Below, piece after piece: positions 1 to 7,376 of a stretch of DNA of 13,578 bases; position 1 is the first letter of the stretch; every line of letters starts with the position of its first letter. The stretch is from Acidobacteriota bacterium (GTDB lineage Bacteria > Acidobacteriota > Terriglobia > Terriglobales > Acidobacteriaceae). The notes beneath the pieces were generated by a model. The model made no database searches, was not told the origin of the DNA, and saw only the letters and a list, made by a program, of their open reading frames with translations. Location of the stretch: assembly GCA_028873155.1 (NCBI GenBank), contig JAGWML010000056.1, positions 1-13,578 of the forward strand, in the 5' to 3' direction. The position numbers and the translations under genes are program-made.

Positions 1-202
1 GACCTTCCACCTGCTGGCCGATCCGCAGCACAAGGTGGTGGACGAGTACGGCTCGTTGGGCAGCTTTATGGGCTTCCAGATCGCGAACCGCAATACGTTC
101 CTGATCGATCCGCAGGGAAAGATCGTGAAGGAGTGGACGAAGGTGGATCCGACGCACCACTCGGAAGAGGTGCTGGCGGCACTGGCGGAGCTGAAGAAAT
201 AA
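1..202 (+). CDS. Peroxiredoxin, BCP/AhpC-TSA type (3' end only)
   Basis: Only the last 66 codons and the TAA stop are present; reading frame starts at base 2. The visible segment has the C-terminal signature of thioredoxin-fold peroxiredoxins of the BCP (bacterioferritin comigratory protein) type: a 'HLLADPQHKVVDEYG' stretch, a short variable loop, then 'RNTFLIDPQGKIVKEW' and a closing helix 'HHSEEVLAALAELKK'. These proteins reduce hydrogen peroxide and organic hydroperoxides in the cytoplasm, using thioredoxin as electron donor. The peroxidatic cysteine lies in the missing N-terminal half, so the catalytic type cannot be confirmed. The next gene starts 52 bases downstream on the same strand and may be co-transcribed, although a weak 5-bp hairpin (211-226) followed by a pyrimidine run sits between them. 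Family assignment is firm; the exact subfamily is less so. Confidence 0.8.
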   Translation, partial: TFHLLADPQHKVVDEYGSLGSFMGFQIANRNTFLIDPQGKIVKEWTKVDPTHHSEEVLAALAELKK

Positions 203-254
203 GGCAGCCGGCCTCTGCCAGGAGGCTTCTCTCCCACTATCGAAAGGACTCAGC

Positions 255-713
255 ATGCCCAACAGCGTTGCAGGGGACTTTTGCGCGCAATTAGAGGACC
301 TGCGGCGCAAGTTGCTTGCGTTGCCGTCCAGTCTTGCGGATGTGCCGTGGCGAGACGGCGGGTGGACGCGCAAGCAGATCGTTGGGCATCTGCTGGACTC
401 GGCAACGAACAATCGCCAGCGGTTTGTGCGGGCGTCGCTGGATGGCAGGTATGCAGGGCCGCGATACTCGCAGGACGGGTGGGTGGCAGCCCACGGCTAC
501 GCGCACCAGGGGTGGGAGACACTGCTGGCCTGGTGGCAGGTAGAGCATGAAATTCTGATGGCCATCGTGGAGCGGATTCCTGCAGAGCGTCTTGAAACCC
601 AGTGCGTGATGGACAATGAATCGCCCGTGACGCTCAGGTTTCTGATCGAGGATTATGTGCAACATCAGCATTGGCACATGAAGCAACTGTGGGCCGGTGA
701 GGTCATGGACTAA
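255..713 (+). CDS. DinB-superfamily (DUF664-like) metal-binding four-helix protein
   Basis: The product is 152 aa, the usual size for single-domain DinB/YfiT-type proteins, which fold as a four-helix bundle holding one divalent metal through three histidines. The expected ligands are visible: H45 in 'KQIVGHLLDSATNNRQRF' and the HxxxH pair H137/H141 in 'YVQHQHWHMKQL'. The N-terminal 'W..GGWTRKQIVGHL' segment is typical of the group. Some relatives are bacillithiol- or mycothiol-dependent transferases and others have no known reaction; the substrate here cannot be read from the sequence. The ATG at 255 is preceded by AAAGGA (243-248), a reasonable ribosome site, so this start is preferred. There is no signal peptide, so it is probably cytoplasmic. 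A strong terminator lies 17 bases after the stop. The peroxiredoxin gene just upstream hints at a redox or thiol context, but that is inference. Confidence 0.8.
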   Translation: MPNSVAGDFCAQLEDLRRKLLALPSSLADVPWRDGGWTRKQIVGHLLDSATNNRQRFVRASLDGRYAGPRYSQDGWVAAHGYAHQGWETLLAWWQVEHEILMAIVERIPAERLETQCVMDNESPVTLRFLIEDYVQHQHWHMKQLWAGEVMD

Positions 714-730
714 GAGCACCCTGCAGACGC

Positions 731-761
731 AAAAACGCCCGGCGCGATGCCGGGCGTTTTT
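731..761. terminator. Bidirectional rho-independent terminator
   Basis: A perfect 13-bp inverted repeat (731-743 with 749-761, loop GCGAT) carries five A at its left end and five T at its right end. It can therefore stop transcription of the DinB-family gene on the plus strand and of the histone-like gene on the minus strand, whose stop lies 31 bases away. Its apex contains CGCGATGC, also found in the two terminators at 5640-5674 and 6616-6648. Confidence 0.92.
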
Positions 762-791
762 GCTTGCCTTGTACTGCTTGTTGTGGGGAGG

Positions 792-1415
792 TTACTTCTT
801 CTTTGCCGCCTTCTTTGCAGGGGCTTTCTTGGTTGCCTTCTTCGCCGCCTTCTTTGCAGGAGCCTTCTTCTTCGCAACTGCCTTCTTGGCGGGAGCCTTC
901 TTTGCTGCTTTCTTAACGGCCAACTTTTTACCTCGTTTGGTGGTTTTGCTGGCGCGCTTGCCAGCTACAGCCTTCCTGGCTGCAGCCTTTCCGCCCTTAG
1001 CGCCAGAGGACTTCTTCTTTGCGGCGGACTTCTTCGCGGCCTTTTTGGCCACAACCTTTTTCGCAGCTGCCTTTTTGGCCGGCTTCTTCGCAGCCTTCTT
1101 CTTGGGTGCGGACTTCTTAACTGCGGGTTTCTTTGCTGCGGGCTTCTTTGCCGGCGCCTTGCGGGCAGCCTTCTTTGCAGGAGCTTTCTTTGCGGCCCTG
1201 GGAGCAGCGGCCGGCTTCGCAGTGGGAATTGGAGTGACGATGATTACGGCCTCTTCGACGATTCCTTCTTCGTCATCGTCGGAGGTGGTAAGAATCCCGG
1301 CCGCTTCGAGGTCGTCCTCATCTTCGTACATCTCTTCGTGATCGGAGTCCGTCCCTGCCGGCTCCGCGTCGTGGTTGCCGTCATTCATTGCGTACATCCT
1401 GAACACTTCTTCCAT
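792..1415 (-). CDS. Histone H1-like lysine/alanine-rich DNA-binding protein
   Basis: The 207-aa product has two opposite halves. Residues 1-60 are acidic (runs such as 'MYEDEDDLEAAG' and 'TSDDDEEG'). From about residue 66 to the end it is a low-complexity tail of repeated APAKKA/AAKK/KKAPAKK units, very like the C-terminal tail of eukaryotic histone H1 and bacterial H1-like proteins such as chlamydial HctB or AlgP. Such tails bind and condense DNA without sequence preference. No globular DNA-binding domain is seen. The chosen ATG has GGAGG (1423-1427) seven bases upstream; later ATGs at codons 7 and 10 lack as good a site. An extended -10 promoter lies further upstream. The repeats make the complementary strand open too, so plus-strand frames full of Phe/Ala here are shadows. 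The role in nucleoid compaction is inferred from composition only. Confidence 0.85.
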   Translation of the reverse strand: MEEVFRMYAMNDGNHDAEPAGTDSDHEEMYEDEDDLEAAGILTTSDDDEEGIVEEAVIIVTPIPTAKPAAAPRAAKKAPAKKAARKAPAKKPAAKKPAVKKSAPKKKAAKKPAKKAAAKKVVAKKAAKKSAAKKKSSGAKGGKAAARKAVAGKRASKTTKRGKKLAVKKAAKKAPAKKAVAKKKAPAKKAAKKATKKAPAKKAAKKK

Positions 1416-1486
1416 CCCGTCGCCTCCAGCGGCTCACCGCTGCCCCGATTGGGGGTCTTGCATCTGCGCACATCGCGCGCGCCCTT

Positions 1487-1495
1487 ATTCTAGCA
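1487..1495 (-). promoter_or_regulatory. Extended -10 promoter for the histone-like gene
   Basis: On the minus strand the sequence reads TGCTAGAAT: a TAGAAT -10 hexamer (five of six matches, bases 1487-1492) with the TGn extension. No good -35 element is found at the usual distance, which fits extended -10 promoters. The start of transcription would fall near 1480, about 65 bases before the ATG at 1415. It lies in the 131-base gap after the transglycosylase gene, so it would give the histone-like gene its own transcript. Confidence 0.45.
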
Positions 1496-1546
1496 ATAGC
1501 TTGCACGCAAACGCCATCAAAAGACAAGCAATGAATGGGCAGCGGA

Positions 1547-3421
1547 CTACTTTTGTTTACTGGAGGCGGCAGCGGAGGAAGAAGCTTTGCGATGGCGCGA
1601 ATGCTTTGCGGAGTGCGCTGTGGATGGCGATGCTTTGGAGGAAGCTCCGGATGCGGCGGCAGCGTGCGCTGCGGACTTGCTGCTGGAAGCGGGCGGATCG
1701 CCATGCAGCGCGGAGGAGTGTGCGGACGAGCGGCGATGCGTGCTGCGCGTGCGCACGACGTGAGCTGGCTCGGCGACGCGAAGCCTGCGGCCGGCAGATA
1801 CGCGAATGCCGGCGAGGTGATTCCAACTCCGCAACTGCGCGAGAGAAACGCCGAAGCGGTCGGCGATGGAGACGAGCGTATCTCCGCGGCGTGTGGTGTA
1901 GAGCATCGTGCGCGACGAGGATTCGGGTGCGGGTGGAACAGGAACGACGATGGCTTCGACGCCGGAGAGACTTTCGTCTTCGCTCATCTGATTGGCAGCG
2001 GCAAGATCAGCGACGGAAACGTGGAAGCTGCCGGCAACTGAAGCGAGCGTGTCCTCTGGAGCGACGCGGTGATAGCGCCAGGCGTCGCGCTTGTTCTCGG
2101 GGATGGCCGCGATGCGCTGCTGAAAGAGCGCGGCGGCGCCTGCGGGGAGATGGAGATCGAAGCTGGTATCGGGCGGCGTGGCAAAGCGGAGCAGGCTTGG
2201 ATTGAGGGCCATCAGCTCATCGACTGGCGCATCGACAAGATCGGAGACGAGGCGCAAGTCGACCGAGTAGTCGATTGAGACGGTATCAGTCAGGACGGGC
2301 GGGTCGAGCGTGATTTCATCGAAGCCGTACTGCGTGGGGTGATTGGCGATGATGATGGCGGCGAGAATTTCGGGCACATAGTTCTGGGTTTCGCGCGGCA
2401 GTTCATGGCGCTTGTAGAGCTCCCAGAAGTCGGCATAGCCGGTGCGCTGGACCTCGCGCTGGATGTTGCCCGCGCCGTGGTCATAGGCGGCCATCGCGAG
2501 GTACCAGTCGCCGAGCTGGTCATAGAGGAACTTCATATAGCGTGCGTAGGCGCGCGTGGATTTCTCCGGATCGAAGCGCTCGTCAACATATCGGGTGCGG
2601 CTCAGGCCGTAGTTTCCGTACGGCATAAACTGCCACATGCCGCCTGCGCCGGAGCCGCGATTGACAGCGCGGGGCTGGAAGCCCGACTCGGCAACGGCGA
2701 GGTAGATGAGATCCTGCGGCACGCCCTCTTCCGACATGACATGCTGAATCATCGATCTGTATCTGCCGGCGCGCTGGAAGGAGTGGAGCAGCGTGTTGTG
2801 GCCCTTCTGCGTGTAGGCGAAGAAGTTGATGAACGCGGCGACGTAGTCGTTCATGACCATGGGAAGATCGGACTTGGTGGTGGCGAGGTCGGCGCGGGCG
2901 CGGGCGAGCAGATTGGGATCGACGGCGAAGGTGACATCGCTGGCGACATCGCCGGGAGTGGGCTCGACCGCTGGCGCAAATCCGTTGCCCTGCTTGAGGG
3001 CTTCCATCTCCAGTGTGTTGACGGAGTCGACGATGCGATCGAACTCGTCCTGCAACTGCGAATTGCTTTTGATGTCGATGCCGCTCGAGAGCATGAGATC
3101 GACGGCGCGATCGAACTCTGCCTTGGCTTCAGGCAGGTTGCCCTTGCGGTAGTCGGCCTGGCCCGCAGCGTAAGCTTTTTCAACGTTTGCGATGACCGCC
3201 TGTACGCGCTGCTGCTCAAAAGTGGCGGATAGTTGCGCTTTGGCGGCAGTGGCCTGTGCGGCCCGCTGCTGCGGCGTGGGCAGCGCGGGCGCAGTGGCCT
3301 GCGGCGCGGGCGCGGTTGCCGCCTTGTGGCTGGATGGCGTGCAGCCGCCGAGAGACAGCGCGAGCGCTGCGACGGCAAAAAACCGGAATGAACTGATGCG
3401 TATGCGCAAGGTGTTGAACAT
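1547..3421 (-). CDS. MltD-like membrane-bound lytic murein transglycosylase, LysM lipoprotein
   Basis: 624-aa product. The start (ATG at 3421) gives a lipoprotein signal, with a hydrophobic run ending in lipobox LGGC and C27 as lipidation site. The open frame continues upstream to 3775 but would then lie antisense over lepA and lose the signal, so it is rejected. Residues 70-200 form a helical, tetratricopeptide-like region. Residues 220-360 are the transglycosylase domain, with catalytic glutamate E245 in 'AESGFQP', 'GGMWQFMP' at 260-267 and 'AYDHGAGNI' at 312-320. Two LysM modules follow, about 449-493 (weak) and 507-549 ('GDTLVSIADRFGVSL'), which bind peptidoglycan. The last 70 residues are a Ser/Ala/His/Lys-rich tail. 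MltD-type enzymes cleave the MurNAc-GlcNAc bond to form 1,6-anhydro ends during wall remodelling. No strong ribosome site is visible. It is divergent from lepA across 142 bases. Confidence 0.88.
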   Translation of the reverse strand: MFNTLRIRISSFRFFAVAALALSLGGCTPSSHKAATAPAPQATAPALPTPQQRAAQATAAKAQLSATFEQQRVQAVIANVEKAYAAGQADYRKGNLPEAKAEFDRAVDLMLSSGIDIKSNSQLQDEFDRIVDSVNTLEMEALKQGNGFAPAVEPTPGDVASDVTFAVDPNLLARARADLATTKSDLPMVMNDYVAAFINFFAYTQKGHNTLLHSFQRAGRYRSMIQHVMSEEGVPQDLIYLAVAESGFQPRAVNRGSGAGGMWQFMPYGNYGLSRTRYVDERFDPEKSTRAYARYMKFLYDQLGDWYLAMAAYDHGAGNIQREVQRTGYADFWELYKRHELPRETQNYVPEILAAIIIANHPTQYGFDEITLDPPVLTDTVSIDYSVDLRLVSDLVDAPVDELMALNPSLLRFATPPDTSFDLHLPAGAAALFQQRIAAIPENKRDAWRYHRVAPEDTLASVAGSFHVSVADLAAANQMSEDESLSGVEAIVVPVPPAPESSSRTMLYTTRRGDTLVSIADRFGVSLAQLRSWNHLAGIRVSAGRRLRVAEPAHVVRTRSTHRRSSAHSSALHGDPPASSSKSAAHAAAASGASSKASPSTAHSAKHSRHRKASSSAAASSKQK

Positions 3422-3563
3422 CTCTGCCAGCCTGCGCACTGGGCGGGCTGACTGTTGGTGAGCGCGGCGCGCGCGGCGCCTTGCACTGCTATTGCGATGA
3501 TAAGCTATGCCATAGAGGCAATGTGCGCTGGATGGCGCATTTCGCTTTCTTCGCCAACCTCTC
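3422..3563. promoter_or_regulatory. Divergent intergenic region, transglycosylase gene / lepA
   Basis: This 142-base gap must hold the outward-facing promoters of both flanking genes. The left third is very GC-rich (GCGCGGCGCGCGCGGCGCC, 3462-3480). A less GC-rich patch (3481-3516) has TTGCAC at 3481-3486 followed by TATGCC at 3506-3511, a poor sigma70 match with 19-base spacing pointing to lepA. No confident promoter can be called, and no Shine-Dalgarno sequence precedes the lepA ATG. Confidence 0.3.
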
Positions 3564-5375
<1,812 letters not shown>

Positions 5376-5715
5376 TCAGACCAGCCAGGCGCGGTTCCGC
5401 ACTTTAGTCACATGATATTCATCTGAGACTGTGGAAAGCCGCAAAATCGCGGCAGATCACACAGACAGGGGGCCCGGGCCGCTGAGGTCTGGCCTCTGGC
5501 ATGCGCTGACACTGAAATTAAGAGAGTTAACTCGCTTAGCAAAAGTTTGGCCAGCTTGACAAGTGGATAACTGCGGAAATTTTGATCGGCTCGGGCTTTG
5601 CGATCCACAGTTTTTTCCACAGACGGGGAGATAAAAGACCTCAGGGCCTCAACGCGATGCGCGGAGGCCCTGAGTGGGTGTTTCCTGACCATGGGCCGCT
5701 GGACGGCCGGGCCAA
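5376..5715. other. Convergent intergenic region with DnaA-box-like cluster
   Basis: No coding frame is supported in these 340 bases between lepA and the second skp gene. Four 9-mers resemble the DnaA box TTATCCACA: CTTTCCACA (minus, 5430-5438), TTATCCACT (minus, 5562-5570, eight of nine), CGATCCACA (plus, 5601-5609, ATCCACA core intact) and TTTTCCACA (plus, 5613-5621, eight of nine and within the relaxed TTWTNCACA consensus). The stretch from about 5510 to 5640 is visibly richer in A and T than its flanks and contains a perfect 10-bp palindrome, GAGTTAACTC (5524-5533). A second 10-bp palindrome, GGCCCGGGCC, lies at 5471-5480. No clear lepA terminator with a U-tract was found. The terminator of the minus-strand gene is listed separately. 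Confidence 0.5.
5640..5674 (-). terminator. Rho-independent terminator of the second skp/ompH gene
   Basis: An 11-bp stem (CTCAGGGCCTC, 5640-5650, with 5664-5674) is capped, after a 2-base bulge, by an inner 4-bp CGCG/CGCG stem and an ATG loop as read on the plus strand. On the minus strand it is followed by GGTCTTTTATC, giving a short U-tract. It ends the minus-strand skp unit 41 bases after its stop codon. Confidence 0.85.
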
Positions 5716-6351
5716 TTAGTGAGCAGCCGGAGCCCTGGGCGCGGGGGCTGGAGCCGAGATGGTTGCATCGGCCGGAGGCGCAGGAACGCCGGACTTCTGG
5801 TTGTAGGCGCTGATGATGTCCTTGGTGATGTTGGTGGACTCAGCTGCGTAGAGAACCGGGCTCTGCTGCTGCGAAAAGTCGAGCACGAGGGTGTATCCGT
5901 GCTGCTTCACGTAGTCGTTGAGAACGTCATACACCTTGGAGGCCAGGGTGTTGTACATCTCCTGCATCTCCTGCTGCATGTCGTTCTGGGCATCTTCGGC
6001 GGAGCGCTGGAGCTGTTTTTCCTTTTCGTCGATGGAGCGGGTCTTCTCAGACCGCTCGGCGTCGGTAAGGGTGCTGCCCTGCGTCTGGAGCTGCTTCTTG
6101 AGGTTGTCCACCTCGTCGCTGAGTGTCTTGAGCTGCTGGCGCTTGGGATCGTACTTCTTCTGGAGATCGGCGAAGTTGCGCTGGCCCTCATTGGTCTGAG
6201 CAACGGCCACCTGGAAGGCGATTACAGCGATCTTGGCGGGGCCGGCAGGGGCCGATGCGGCAGTTGCGGCCGGCGCGGATGGAGTCTGAGCGATGGCGGT
6301 CAGGCCAAGGCCGGACGCCAGAGTCATCACGAGTGCTACAGAGCGCTTCAT
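5716..6351 (-). CDS. OmpH/Skp-family periplasmic chaperone (second paralog)
   Basis: 211 aa. A signal peptide 'MKRSVALVMTLASGLGLTAIA' is cut before Q22. A beta strand 'KIAVIAFQVAVAQTNEGQR' follows, then a long charged helical-hairpin section (about 80-150, 'LKTLSDEVDNLKKQLQ', 'EKEKQLQRSAEDAQ'), the closing strand 'HGYTLVLDFSQQQ' and a Pro/Ala-rich tail ending PAAH. This order is typical of Skp, a trimeric holdase that keeps unfolded outer-membrane proteins soluble for BamA. It closely resembles the protein at 6679-7314, which has the same length. A GAAGGAG ribosome site (6364-6370) lies 12 bases before the ATG, rather far. An in-frame TTG at 6411 with AGGAGG seven bases upstream is an alternative start, but it would put about 20 extra residues before the signal. 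It has its own promoter and terminator. Confidence 0.9.
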   Translation of the reverse strand: MKRSVALVMTLASGLGLTAIAQTPSAPAATAASAPAGPAKIAVIAFQVAVAQTNEGQRNFADLQKKYDPKRQQLKTLSDEVDNLKKQLQTQGSTLTDAERSEKTRSIDEKEKQLQRSAEDAQNDMQQEMQEMYNTLASKVYDVLNDYVKQHGYTLVLDFSQQQSPVLYAAESTNITKDIISAYNQKSGVPAPPADATISAPAPAPRAPAAH

Positions 6352-6512
6352 GCGAATGGAAAACTCCTTCAGGATTCCTGGTTGGCTGCCCACGGCAACA
6401 CCGAAAGGCAAGCCTGTGCCTCCTGACAAACCTCACGGTCTTCCTTTGAGGGAGCTCCGTTCAGAACTGAGCGGAGACAGGAACAGACGCGGATGGAGAC
6501 ATCAGCAGGAAC
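6352..6512 (-). other. Long 5' leader of the second skp/ompH gene
   Basis: The predicted start of transcription near 6513 leaves an untranslated leader of about 160 bases, long for a single-gene unit. It contains an imperfect hairpin at 6455-6476 (5-bp CTCCG/CGGAG base, one mismatch, 3 bp, 4-base loop), a spare AGGAGG (6420-6425 as read on the minus strand) serving an in-frame TTG, and the GAAGGAG used for the chosen ATG. No known riboswitch was recognised. Confidence 0.35.
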
Positions 6513-6519
6513 TAGATGG

Positions 6520-6548
6520 ATTATATGAGGGCGGGGTAGGAGCGTCAA
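6520..6548 (-). promoter_or_regulatory. Sigma70-type promoter of the second skp/ompH gene
   Basis: On the minus strand, TTGACG (6543-6548, five of six) is followed after exactly 17 bases by a perfect TATAAT (6520-6525). This is the best vegetative promoter in the window. It lies just downstream of the first skp gene's terminator, so the second skp gene can be expressed independently of bamA. Confidence 0.85.
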
Positions 6549-6615
6549 ACGACGCAAAGCGGCTCCGCCGGGTACCTCCGGAGGACCCGCGATGCCGTGC
6601 ACACAGGCAGCAAAA

Positions 6616-6648
6616 AGCCTGAGGCCGCGATGCGCGGAGCCTCAGGCT
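6616..6648 (-). terminator. Rho-independent terminator of the bamA-skp unit
   Basis: A 10-bp stem (AGCCTGAGGC, 6616-6625, with 6639-6648) is capped by an inner CGCG/CGCG stem with an ATG loop (plus-strand reading) and a 2-base bulge. On the minus strand it runs into TTTTT (6612-6616), a proper U-tract. It lies 31 bases after the stop of the first skp gene and has the same inner cap as the terminator at 5640-5674. Confidence 0.88.
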
Positions 6649-6678
6649 GTAGTGCGTGCTTGGAGTGGAAGCGCGGCG

Positions 6679-7314
6679 CTAGTGAGCGGCGGCGGGATGC
6701 GCTGTGGAGCCTGCCGCGCCGGTTCTGGCTCCGGCGGGCCGGGAGGGCGCGGGAGCGGCGGCCGCGGGAGTTGCGGGAGCAGGGATGCCCGACTTGACGT
6801 TGTAGTCATTCACCAGCGCCTGGGTAATATCGGTCGCCGGGGTTGCCCAGAGGACGACTGGAGTTTCCTGTCGGCCGCCATCGAGCACGAGGGTGTACCC
6901 CTGCTGCGTCGAGTAGGCGATGAGCTCCTGGCCGACCTTGGTGGCGATGCCGTTGAAGCTCTTCTCGATTTCGGTCTGGAAGTCGGTCTGGGCTTCCTGC
7001 GCGCTGCGCTGGAGCTCCTTCTGCTTGTCATCGATGGCGCGGGTGCGGCTGGCGCGGTCGGCCTGGCTGAGCGTAGTGGACTGGAGCTGCTTCTTCAGGC
7101 TGTCGATTTCGTCGCTGAGGGTTTTGAGCTGGTCACGGCGCGGGGTGTACTTCTTTTGCAGATCGCCGAAGCTGCGCTGAAACTCATTGGTTTGCGCGAC
7201 GGCCTGCTGGAAAGCGACGACGGCCACTTTTGCAGCGGGGGCGGGGGATTGGGCCGCAGCGGCGAGAGAGAAGCCCGCACAGAGAGCGGCGGCAACGGTG
7301 GAAACGAGTTTCAT
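6679..7314 (-). CDS. OmpH/Skp-family periplasmic chaperone (bamA-linked paralog)
   Basis: The product is 211 aa, with a signal peptide cut after 'LAAAA' before Q22. Then come 'KVAVVAFQQAVAQTNEFQR', a charged helical hairpin including 'LKTLSDEIDSLKKQLQ' and 'DDKQKELQRSAQEAQ', the strand 'QGYTLVLDGGRQETP' and an Ala/Pro-rich tail ending AAAH. This is the Skp/OmpH fold, a periplasmic holdase for outer-membrane proteins. The ATG at 7314 has AAGGAG (7325-7330) 10 bases upstream, separated by an unusual run of seven C; the longer frame to 7563 would overlap the end of bamA and lacks a signal, so it is rejected. bamA ends 62 bases upstream on the same strand; the bamA-skp order is conserved in many diderm bacteria and supports the function. 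A single cysteine, C12, lies inside the signal but does not make a lipobox. Confidence 0.92.
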   Translation of the reverse strand: MKLVSTVAAALCAGFSLAAAAQSPAPAAKVAVVAFQQAVAQTNEFQRSFGDLQKKYTPRRDQLKTLSDEIDSLKKQLQSTTLSQADRASRTRAIDDKQKELQRSAQEAQTDFQTEIEKSFNGIATKVGQELIAYSTQQGYTLVLDGGRQETPVVLWATPATDITQALVNDYNVKSGIPAPATPAAAAPAPSRPAGARTGAAGSTAHPAAAH

Positions 7315-7339
7315 TGGGGGGGTGCTCCTTTGAGGCAGC

Positions 7340-7360
7340 CGGGGCGCGCGAAGCGCCCCG
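7340..7360 (-). other. Intercistronic hairpin between bamA and the first skp gene
   Basis: A perfect 8-bp GC stem (CGGGGCGC, 7340-7347, with 7353-7360) closes a 5-base loop. On the minus strand it is followed by GCTGCC, not a U-tract, so it is not a standard terminator. It could act as an RNA processing or 3'-protection stem that sets different levels of the two gene products. Confidence 0.5.
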
Positions 7361-7376
7361 AGCATAGAGGTGTGTT

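Noticed and set aside
211..226. Terminator after the peroxiredoxin gene
   Set aside because: The stem is only 5 bp and the tail (TTCTCTCCC) is a mixed pyrimidine run, so it is too weak to list.
697..1493. Plus-strand Phe/Ala/Leu/Gly-rich frames resembling membrane proteins
   Set aside because: They are reverse-complement shadows of the repetitive Lys/Ala codons of the histone-like gene.
5376..5715. Confident call of the chromosomal replication origin
   Set aside because: No box is an exact match, flanking genes converge on the site, and no origin-linked genes are adjacent; kept only as a DnaA-box-like cluster.
7276..7281. Cysteine in the first skp signal peptide as a lipobox
   Set aside because: Residues before C12 are AAL, lacking the small residue at -1, and a normal signal peptidase I site follows at 21/22.
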